A DNA stretch of 6,723 nucleotides from Phycisphaeraceae bacterium (lineage in GTDB: Bacteria; Planctomycetota; Phycisphaerae; Phycisphaerales; Phycisphaeraceae). The stretch is taken from NCBI GenBank assembly GCA_007119405.1, contig SKPT01000665.1, positions 1-6,723 on the forward strand, read 5' to 3'. Below are positions 1-4,851 of this stretch, piece by piece. The notes below the pieces were generated by a model. The model worked only from the letters and a program-made list of their open reading frames with translations, did not search any database and was not told the origin of the DNA. Every line of letters starts with the position of its first letter. Position 1 is the stretch's first letter. The position numbers and the translations under genes were made by a program.

Positions 1-2200
1 AGAGATTCTGGATGATCTTGCGGAAGGTGGCACGGGAGAGGCCGACGGCCTCGACCACGGCGCTGAGCTGGCCTCGCACAAGTGTCACGTCGGCCGCCTC
101 GATGGCTACGTCGGCGCCGGCGCCGATGGCGATACCGACGTTGGCCTGCTTCAGCGCGGGGGCGTCGTTGATCCCGTCGCCGACCATGGCCACGGCCTCG
201 CCGGTGCGCTGCTGAAGCTCGCGGATCGCCTCGACCTTGCCCTCGGGCAGCACGCCGGCGCGCACGTCGTCGATGCCCACCTGCTGGCCGATGGCCCGCG
301 CGGTGCGCTCGTTGTCGCCGGTGATCATGACCGGGTGAAAGCCCATGGCCTTGAGCCGGGCGATGGCGTCGCGCGAGTCCTCCTTGACCGTGTCGGCCAC
401 GGCGATGATGCCCGCGACCCTGTCGTCCACCAACACGAGGAATGTGGTCTTGCCCTCACTTTCCAAGCGGGCCATCGCTTCAGTCACGGCTTCGACCGCG
501 ATGTCGTTCTCCTCCGCCAAGCGGACACTGCCGACTCGCACGAGCCGACCGTCCACCTTGCCCTGAACGCCGCGGGCGGTGATGGCCTGGAATTCGGTCA
601 CCTTGGGCACGTCCACGCCACGCTGCTTGGCGCCATCGACTACGGCCTGGGCGATCGGGTGTTCCGACCCCGCCTCGACCGCCGCGCCCAGCGCGAGCAC
701 CTCCTGCTCATCGAAGCCTTCCTCTGCCACCACATCCGTCAGGGCCGGCTCGCCCTTGGTGATGGTGCCCGTCTTGTCCAGGACGATGGTGCGAATGTCC
801 TTAAGCGTCTGGATCGCCTCACCGCTGCGCAGCAGCACGCCGCGCTCGGCCCCCATGCCCGAGCCGACCATCAGGGCCGTGGGCGTGGCGAGCCCCAGGG
901 CGCAGGGGCAGGCGATGACCAGCACCGCGATCGCCGCCAAGGTTGCAAGGAGGATCGGCGGCAGGTTGGGGTCCACCCAAGGCAGAAACGTGGCGCCCCA
1001 GACCAGAACCGGACGGAGCTGGTCCGCGAACAGCAGCCACATGACGAAGCTGCCCATCGCCACCACGATCACGGCCGGCACAAAGTAGCTGGTCACCCGG
1101 TCGGCGAACGCCTGAATCGGCACCTTCGAACCCTGGGCCTCCTGCACCAGGCGGATCACCTGGGCCAGGAACGTGTCCTTGCCCACGCGCGTGGCCCGGA
1201 CCTTCAACAACCCTTCACTGTTGATCGTGGCCCCGAGCACCTCGTCGCCCGACGACTTCTGCACCGGCACCGACTCGCCCGTGGCGATGGATTCATCCAC
1301 GTGGCTGGTGCCGTCGATCACCTCGCCGTCGGTGGGGATCTTCTGCCCCGGCTTGACGATCATCACGTCGCCCAGGGCGAGTTCGTTCACCGGCACCTCG
1401 ATCTCCTGGCCGTCGCGCTCGACCAGCGCGGTCTTGGCCCCCAGCGTCAGCAGTCGGCGGATCGCCTGCGAGGCCCGACCCTTGGAGCGGTGCTCGAGGT
1501 AGCGGCCGATCAGATGGAAGGTCATGATCGTCGCCGCCATCTCGATAAATGAGGTCATCGGGTAGACGAAGCCGACCAGGCCGATGAGGTACGGCGGCAG
1601 GCTGCCCATGCTGATGAGCACGTCCATGTTGGCGGTGCGGTTGAGCACCGAGCGCCATGCGGAACGGTGCGTCCCCCAGCCGGTCAGAAACACCACCGGG
1701 AAGGCGAGGGTGGCGACGATGGCCAGATAGAGCGTCCCCGGCAGCTCCCACCAGAACATGTGCACCATCATCAGGATCATGATGATGGTCGTCGGGATGG
1801 CGGCCCAGGCGACCAGGCGAAGGGCGTGGGCGACGTAGCGCTGCTCGCGCTCGAGCTCGTCCTCGCCTTCGTCCGTCTCAGCGAGAAGTTCCTCGACCTC
1901 GTACCCGCCGTGCTCGACGGCTGACTTGAGCTCGGCCGGCTGCACCTGTTGGGCGTCGAAGCGGACGCTTACGCGATGATTGCTGATGTTGGTGTTGATC
2001 TCGCGGATGCCGGGCAGGCGTTCGAGCGAGCTGCGCACTAGCCCGGCGCAGTGCCCGCTGCCCATGCCCGGGACGATCAGCGTGGCTTCGGCGGATCCGT
2101 CCGCAGCAGGGTCGATTGGGCCCGGATGCTGCTCCTTGGCCATGGGACGGGGCTGGTGCGGCGCGTGGCCGTCGTCGTGGCAGTGTTGATGATCAGTCAT
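1..2200 (-). CDS. copA: Heavy-metal (copper-type) P1B ATPase, C-terminus cut by window edge
   Basis: Membrane pump that would use ATP to export a soft metal ion, most likely Cu(I), from the cytoplasm. I translated 733 residues from the ATG at 2200 to the left edge. In order: a His-rich N-tail (His4, 6, 8, 12, 15, Cys7); one HMA domain at about 38-106; four helices between about 124 and 235; the actuator TGES at 307-310; two helices (about 372-391 and 416-441), the second carrying the CPC motif at 431-433; phosphorylation motif DKTGT at 475-479; SEHP at 512-515; TGDN at 627-630; and hinge GDGINDAP at 674-681. The last two helices, whose residues help set metal specificity, are missing, so copper is inferred from CPC and the overall match. 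The HMA motif reads GMGSGHC (45-51): the first Cys of the usual MxCxxC is Ser. GAGAGG lies upstream of the ATG, and no in-frame start is visible just before it. It is the second gene after the YHS gene, 51 bases away. Confidence 0.93.
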   Translation of the reverse strand, partial: MTDHQHCHDDGHAPHQPRPMAKEQHPGPIDPAADGSAEATLIVPGMGSGHCAGLVRSSLERLPGIREINTNISNHRVSVRFDAQQVQPAELKSAVEHGGYEVEELLAETDEGEDELEREQRYVAHALRLVAWAAIPTTIIMILMMVHMFWWELPGTLYLAIVATLAFPVVFLTGWGTHRSAWRSVLNRTANMDVLISMGSLPPYLIGLVGFVYPMTSFIEMAATIMTFHLIGRYLEHRSKGRASQAIRRLLTLGAKTALVERDGQEIEVPVNELALGDVMIVKPGQKIPTDGEVIDGTSHVDESIATGESVPVQKSSGDEVLGATINSEGLLKVRATRVGKDTFLAQVIRLVQEAQGSKVPIQAFADRVTSYFVPAVIVVAMGSFVMWLLFADQLRPVLVWGATFLPWVDPNLPPILLATLAAIAVLVIACPCALGLATPTALMVGSGMGAERGVLLRSGEAIQTLKDIRTIVLDKTGTITKGEPALTDVVAEEGFDEQEVLALGAAVEAGSEHPIAQAVVDGAKQRGVDVPKVTEFQAITARGVQGKVDGRLVRVGSVRLAEENDIAVEAVTEAMARLESEGKTTFLVLVDDRVAGIIAVADTVKEDSRDAIARLKAMGFHPVMITGDNERTARAIGQQVGIDDVRAGVLPEGKVEAIRELQQRTGEAVAMVGDGINDAPALKQANVGIAIGAGADVAIEAADVTLVRGQLSAVVEAVGLSRATFRKIIQNL

Positions 2201-2217
2201 TTGCGCATGCCTCTCGC

Positions 2218-2236
2218 CCCGGCCGGTAGGGCCGGG
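2218..2236 (-). other. Intercistronic GC hairpin between YHS gene and ATPase
   Basis: CCCGGCC (2218-2224) and GGCCGGG (2230-2236) form a perfect 7-bp stem with a 5-base loop. In the minus-strand transcript the hairpin ends a few bases before the GAGAGG ribosome binding site of the ATPase. No T-run follows, so a classic intrinsic terminator is unlikely. It could protect or process the mRNA, or tune translation of the ATPase relative to the YHS protein. The pairing is seen; the role is inferred. Confidence 0.45.
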
Positions 2237-2251
2237 TTGCTGTCGGGGTTG

Positions 2252-2497
2252 TCAGTGCAGCGGCGGATGTGATTCATCCGCTGAAGGCCGGTCCACGCCG
2301 TGATGGCGCTCAAACGCGTCCTGCGGGCCACCCGGCTGCAGGTATCTCTCGGGATCCTCGTCGAACCACTTCACGCAGCCGGGGCTACAGAAATGGTAGG
2401 TCTGGCCTCGGTGACGGCGGTGCGCGACAGCCGCCGCGGGCGTGATGCGCATCCGGCAGACCGGGTCGATGACCTGCGGGGAAGTGTTGGCTGGCAT
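2252..2497 (-). CDS. Small YHS-domain metal-binding protein
   Basis: An 81-residue soluble protein with a YHS domain at about residues 9-54: DPVCRM at 11-16, then TYHFCSPGC at 33-41, then a WFDEDPERYL-like end. Cys14, Cys37 and Cys41 are the expected metal ligands. YHS domains are found in or beside copper- and mercury-handling proteins, often fused to the N-terminus of CopA-like ATPases; here the domain is a separate gene just upstream of the ATPase. The tail (about 55-81) is His-rich (His65, 66, 77, 81) and without a recognised fold. I chose ATG 2497 because AAAGGAG (2504-2510) sits six bases upstream of it; the TTG at 2503 abuts that site. It is the first gene of the minus-strand operon and probably hands metal to the pump or buffers it. 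That role is inference. Confidence 0.88.
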   Translation of the reverse strand: MPANTSPQVIDPVCRMRITPAAAVAHRRHRGQTYHFCSPGCVKWFDEDPERYLQPGGPQDAFERHHGVDRPSADESHPPLH

Positions 2498-2503
2498 CGG
2501 CAA

Positions 2504-2510
2504 CTCCTTT
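2504..2510 (-). promoter_or_regulatory. Ribosome binding site of the YHS gene
   Basis: The minus strand reads AAAGGAG here, six bases before the ATG at 2497. This decides the start in favour of ATG 2497 over the TTG at 2503, which directly follows the site with no spacer. Confidence 0.75.
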
Positions 2511-2523
2511 CTGTCGCGAACCG

Positions 2524-2545
2524 GCCGCGGTGCTCTGCCCGCGGC
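2524..2545 (-). other. Hairpin in the YHS leader
   Basis: GCCGCGG (2524-2530) and CCGCGGC (2539-2545) can pair as a 7-bp stem with an 8-base loop. If the minus-strand promoter at 2588-2616 is real, this stem lies in the 5' leader, about 13 bases before the ribosome binding site. Such stems also arise by chance in GC-rich DNA, so the role is uncertain. Confidence 0.3.
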
Positions 2546-2587
2546 TTATGGCTGATCCGGTGACAATCGACCGGCTGTACCATGCAC

Positions 2588-2616
2588 AACGCTCGCGGGT
2601 GGGCGCGGGGTTCAAC
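2588..2616 (-). promoter_or_regulatory. Candidate ECF sigma promoter for YHS-copA
   Basis: On the minus strand this reads GTTGAACC (2616-2609), 17 bases, then CGTT (2591-2588). A -35 with GAAC and a -10 beginning CGT at this spacing is the usual form of ECF sigma promoters. The same two blocks at the same spacing occur upstream of the divergent sigma gene (2703-2731). Transcription would begin near 2580 and leave a leader of about 80 bases before the YHS start. The sequence match is seen; promoter function is inferred. Confidence 0.6.
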
Positions 2617-2637
2617 AGATGCTCGAAGGAGCGCGGT

Positions 2638-2667
2638 TCGACCCGCGGCCGGGCTGAGGGCTACAAT
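2638..2667 (+). promoter_or_regulatory. Possible housekeeping promoter for the sigma operon
   Basis: TACAAT (2662-2667) matches five of six bases of a sigma-70 -10 box. TCGACC (2638-2643), 18 bases upstream, matches four of six of a -35 box. It would give a leader of about 75 bases that includes the 9-bp inverted repeat and the ribosome binding site. The -35 is weak. Confidence 0.3.
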
Positions 2668-2695
2668 TCGGACCTTTAGGTGTTTTTCATGTGAG

Positions 2696-2723
2696 ACAGC
2701 CCGTTGAACCTGGCACGGGCTGT
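2696..2723. repeat. Perfect 9-bp inverted repeat upstream of the sigma gene
   Basis: ACAGCCCGT (2696-2704) and ACGGGCTGT (2715-2723) are exact reverse complements separated by ten bases, 19 bases centre to centre. The left arm overlaps the first two bases of the candidate -35 block and the right arm lies in the spacer of that promoter. It could be an operator for a dimeric regulator, or an RNA hairpin in a transcript started further upstream. Confidence 0.55.
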
Positions 2724-2731
2724 GGGACGTT
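2703..2731 (+). promoter_or_regulatory. Candidate ECF sigma autoregulatory promoter
   Basis: GTTGAACC (2703-2710), 17 bases, then CGTT (2728-2731): the same motif and spacing as the minus-strand copy at 2588-2616. Transcription would start near 2738, only about ten bases before the sigma ATG and at or past the GGAAGG ribosome binding site (2734-2739). Translation from this promoter would therefore be nearly leaderless, which is a weak point of the assignment. The repeated motif is seen; its function is inferred. Confidence 0.55.
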
Positions 2732-2748
2732 TGGGAAGGTAGGCCGCC

Positions 2749-3348
2749 ATGGCCGGCGATGGGTTGACCGACGAGCAGCAGCAACGGGCCCGCGAGGTCG
2801 TCTGGCCATGGCTGGCGACGCTGCTGCGTACGGCGCAGTACCTGACGCGCCACGATCAGGAAGCGGAAGACCTGGTCCAGGAGACGGTGCTCAAGGCCAT
2901 GCGAGCGATCGACCAATACAGGCAGGGGACCGATGCCCGGGCGTGGCTGCTGACGATCCTGCGGCGGACGCGGGTCGACTGGATCCGCCGCGACAGCCGG
3001 CGGCCGCACCTCCTGTCGCTCGATGGCGAGCAGGCAGCGGAGCCGGCTGCGAAGCACGAGGAGCCGGCCGGGCACTTCGACCCGCAGTGGGACGATCCGG
3101 AGGCGATGATGGAATCATTCAGCGACGATCAGTTGATCGTCGCGCTCAAGTCCCTACCTGAGGAGATCCGTTGGACGCTGCTGCTAGTGGACGTGGAGCA
3201 GATGGATCACGCCGACGCGTCAGTCGTGTTGGAGGTGCCGGTGGGCACCATCAAGAGCCGGGCGCATCGTGGTCGGCGGATGCTGCGCGATCGGCTGCAT
3301 GAGCTTGGTCATGCCGCGACGCGGGCGCAGAAAGGATGGTCACCATGA
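2749..3348 (+). CDS. ECF-type RNA polymerase sigma factor
   Basis: A 199-residue sigma-70 family protein of ECF size with only regions 2 and 4. Region 2 spans about 21-84: the core-binding and -10 recognition part carries EDLVQETVLKAM (40-51), then ARAWLLTILRRTRVDWIRR (63-81). Region 4 spans about 128-186: LKSLPEEIRW, then the helix-turn-helix with VPVGTIKSRAHRGR (163-176), which would read the -35 box. The linker (about 85-125) is acidic. GGAAGG (2734-2739) lies nine bases before the chosen ATG. Its stop overlaps the next gene by ATGA, the usual layout of a sigma factor and its anti-sigma factor. It is divergent from the YHS-ATPase operon, and a shared promoter motif on both sides of the intergenic region suggests that it controls both. 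I cannot assign it to a numbered ECF group. Confidence 0.92.
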   Translation: MAGDGLTDEQQQRAREVVWPWLATLLRTAQYLTRHDQEAEDLVQETVLKAMRAIDQYRQGTDARAWLLTILRRTRVDWIRRDSRRPHLLSLDGEQAAEPAAKHEEPAGHFDPQWDDPEAMMESFSDDQLIVALKSLPEEIRWTLLLVDVEQMDHADASVVLEVPVGTIKSRAHRGRRMLRDRLHELGHAATRAQKGWSP

Positions 3349-4022
3349 GTGAGTCATTCGATTTCACCGATCGGAGGCTGGATGCCGCCACGTCGCGACG
3401 TTTGGCGAGGCTGGCGGATACGCCCGTGGATACGAGATCGCTGGAGCGCAGGCTCGCCGGGGCGCTGGCGGATCAGCCGGCCCCGGCCCGGCCGGCGGCG
3501 TGGCTGCGCTGGAGCCGACCGCTCCAGGCGGCTGCGGTTCTGACGCTGCTGGTCGTGGCAGGCTGGCTCGTGGTGCAGGCGGGTTCGCCGGCGGTGGCGG
3601 CACCGGGGGCGCTGGCGCAGATCCACCGCCAGATGCTGGCTGAGGAACTGGACACGATGCCCGTGACCAGCGTGGAAGCGGCCAATGCCGCGATCGCCAC
3701 CCAGTGGTCGGGCGCCCCGGCCATTCCCGAGGCACCCGGGGCGCGGGTGCTGGCCTGCTGCCTGCACGAGCTCGACGGGGCGCGCCTGGCGCTGGTGCGC
3801 CTGGAATACGACGATGCGCTGGTGAAGCTGGTGGTCGCCCGTTCACAGGACCTGCGCTCACCGCCCGGCCGAACGGTCGTGCGTGACGGCCGGCAGTACG
3901 TGATTCACGACCACGGCGGCGTGACGATGGTGATGAAGAACGCCGGCGGCCGGTGGCTCTGCGTAATGGGCGAGCTGCCGGAGCATGAGCTGCTGGCGAT
4001 CGCCGGGCGGATCGAGTTCTAA
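3345..4022 (+). CDS. Probable membrane anti-sigma factor without a zinc motif
   Basis: A 225-residue protein with a charged N-terminal segment (1-57), one hydrophobic helix at about 60-78 (QAAAVLTLLVVAGWLVV), and a C-terminal part that would lie outside the cytoplasmic membrane. The N-terminal segment would hold the sigma factor, but it lacks the HxxxCxxC zinc anti-sigma motif. The outer domain is rich in possible metal or redox ligands: Cys138, Cys139, His141, His188, His190, Met195, Met197, Cys206, Met208, His214. I recognise no domain by name. The role rests on the ATGA overlap with the sigma gene, the topology and the size. I chose ATG 3345 over the ATG at 3336 because AAAGG (3331-3335) is well spaced from the former and abuts the latter. 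It might sense copper or thiol oxidation, but that is only a hypothesis. Confidence 0.75.
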   Translation: MSESFDFTDRRLDAATSRRLARLADTPVDTRSLERRLAGALADQPAPARPAAWLRWSRPLQAAAVLTLLVVAGWLVVQAGSPAVAAPGALAQIHRQMLAEELDTMPVTSVEAANAAIATQWSGAPAIPEAPGARVLACCLHELDGARLALVRLEYDDALVKLVVARSQDLRSPPGRTVVRDGRQYVIHDHGGVTMVMKNAGGRWLCVMGELPEHELLAIAGRIEF

Positions 4023-4039
4023 AAACTCCGCGGCGCAAG

Positions 4040-4067
4040 TGGGCGAATTCATCCGCCCAGATTCGCC
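4040..4067 (+). other. Two mutually exclusive hairpins between anti-sigma and methyltransferase
   Basis: TGGGCG (4040-4045) can pair with CGCCCA (4054-4059). Alternatively GGCGAAT (4042-4048) can pair with ATTCGCC (4061-4067). The stems share bases, so only one can form at a time. No T-run follows. The layout recalls an attenuator or a processing site within the 73-base gap, but there is no leader peptide or known ligand motif. Confidence 0.3.
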
Positions 4068-4095
4068 GTCGCTCCCTGGCACAGGATGAAACCCG

Positions 4096-4719
4096 ATGCA
4101 TGCCGGGATGTGGGGTCTTGCCCTTATTTTCATTGTAATTGTGTCATGGCTTGTGTATCGCTATCTGGCGCCGGCGAACTGGAAGGAATGGACACGGGCC
4201 GGGGTGCTTCAGGCATTCATCATCGCGTTCTACGCGGAGATGTATGGGTTCCCACTGACCATCTACTTCCTCGCTCGTGTCTTCGGGCTCGGCCTTGCGT
4301 GGACGGAAGGAGGCAACCTCTGGGCGCAGGTCCTTGGCACACCGATCGCCCACATCATCGCCATGGTGCTGGGTTACGCCATCGTCCTTGCGGGGGCGGT
4401 GCTCGTCGCGGAGGGTTGGCGTCGGATCCATCAAGGAAGACATGAGGGGCGGTTGGTAACGGATGGTGTCTATGCCCAGATCCGCCATCCGCAATATACG
4501 GGACTGTTCCTCATCGTCTTTGGTGAGGGGGTGGTGCATTGGCCAACGATCGTATCCGTGATCGCGTTTGTGGTGATCGTCCTGGCCTACACGCTCCTCG
4601 CGCGAAAAGAAGAAGAGCAGATGCTGAATGAGTTTGGCGACGAATACCGCGCATATCAGCAGCGCACCCCCATGTTTATCCCCCGCTTCGCGGGCGGCAC
4701 GCAATCCAAGGAGGCATGA
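4096..4719 (+). CDS. Isoprenylcysteine/phospholipid methyltransferase-like membrane protein
   Basis: A 207-residue integral membrane protein of the ICMT/PEMT-like family, whose members transfer a methyl group from S-adenosylmethionine to a prenyl-cysteine carboxylate or a lipid. Hydrophobic segments lie at about 5-24, 38-62, 83-108 and 133-168. The family's C-terminal signature is present: LVTDGVYAQIRHPQYTG at 120-136 (with RHPQY 130-134), then ARKEEEQMLNEFGDEY at 169-184 and a final RTPMFIPR. Bacteria generally lack prenylated proteins, so the real substrate is unknown. Start ATG 4096 has AGGA at 4083-4086, nine bases upstream; the ATG at 4108 is an alternative. The gene lies 73 bases after the anti-sigma gene on the same strand and abuts a small membrane-peptide gene. 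By eye it has more A/T at third codon positions than the sigma, anti-sigma and ATPase genes, which could mean a different origin. Confidence 0.85.
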   Translation: MHAGMWGLALIFIVIVSWLVYRYLAPANWKEWTRAGVLQAFIIAFYAEMYGFPLTIYFLARVFGLGLAWTEGGNLWAQVLGTPIAHIIAMVLGYAIVLAGAVLVAEGWRRIHQGRHEGRLVTDGVYAQIRHPQYTGLFLIVFGEGVVHWPTIVSVIAFVVIVLAYTLLARKEEEQMLNEFGDEYRAYQQRTPMFIPRFAGGTQSKEA

Positions 4720-4812
4720 ATGACGCCGGACGTCACAACCATCATCAGCGGCGGCGTGCTGCTGTGCGTCTTTGTTCTCGTGACGTGGTTCTTGAGGCGT
4801 CGTCGCGGATAG
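4720..4812 (+). CDS. 30-residue single-helix membrane peptide
   Basis: An ATG at 4720 follows the methyltransferase stop (4717-4719) with no gap and opens a 30-codon frame ending in TAG at 4810-4812. AAGGAGG (4708-4714) lies five bases upstream, close to an ideal Shine-Dalgarno site. The peptide has a short polar start, one hydrophobic segment at about 8-25 (core GVLLCVFVLVTWFL, with Cys16), and four arginines at 26-29. By the positive-inside rule the C-terminus would be cytoplasmic. This is the pattern of small accessory subunits of membrane complexes, but I recognise no family. The tight coupling suggests joint production with the methyltransferase; the peptide could be its partner or a partner of the metal pump. 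The ATG at 4716 opens another frame that is Arg/His-rich and not membrane-like. Confidence 0.65.
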   Translation: MTPDVTTIISGGVLLCVFVLVTWFLRRRRG

Positions 4813-4831
4813 CGGATCGCTTGCGCGGCTG

Positions 4832-4851
4832 GAGCGAGCATCTACTCGCTC
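4832..4851. terminator. Hairpin in the convergent junction, possible two-way terminator
   Basis: GAGCGAG (4832-4838) and CTCGCTC (4845-4851) form a perfect 7-bp stem with a 6-base loop. The loop contains the phosphoketolase stop codon (4842-4844 on the minus strand). It lies 19 bases after the small peptide gene and between two converging transcripts, where a shared terminator is expected. Neither strand has a T-run after it, so it may act weakly or as a 3' end protector. Confidence 0.4.

Noticed and set aside
335..1552. Long open frame on the plus strand (about 405 codons)
   Set aside because: It lies opposite the ATPase, whose minus-strand translation carries all the P-type ATPase motifs. 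The plus-strand product is a low-complexity His/Arg/Asp-rich sequence typical of a GC-rich antisense frame.
2674..2687. ACCT-TT-AGGT followed by a T-run, as a terminator
   Set aside because: A 4-bp stem with a 2-base loop is too small to terminate transcription.
2689..2694. ATG-TGA start-stop in the sigma leader
   Set aside because: A two-codon frame is easily found by chance and has no convincing ribosome binding site. It would matter only if transcription starts upstream of it.
2498..2748. CueR/MerR-type or CsoR-type copper operator
   Set aside because: I looked for a MerR-like dyad in a 19-20 base promoter spacer and for other copper-repressor sites. I saw none that fits; the only strong dyad is the 9-bp repeat, which does not resemble them.
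2371..3075. Minus-strand open frame of 234 codons across the divergent region
   Set aside because: It runs antisense to the sigma gene and overlaps the YHS gene in another frame. The product is Arg/Pro-rich with no domain, and both overlapped genes have clear families.
3364..4101. Minus-strand open frame of 245 codons opposite the anti-sigma gene
   Set aside because: Extreme Arg/Pro/Ala content without a fold. The plus-strand frame has ATGA coupling, a helix and a sensible start.
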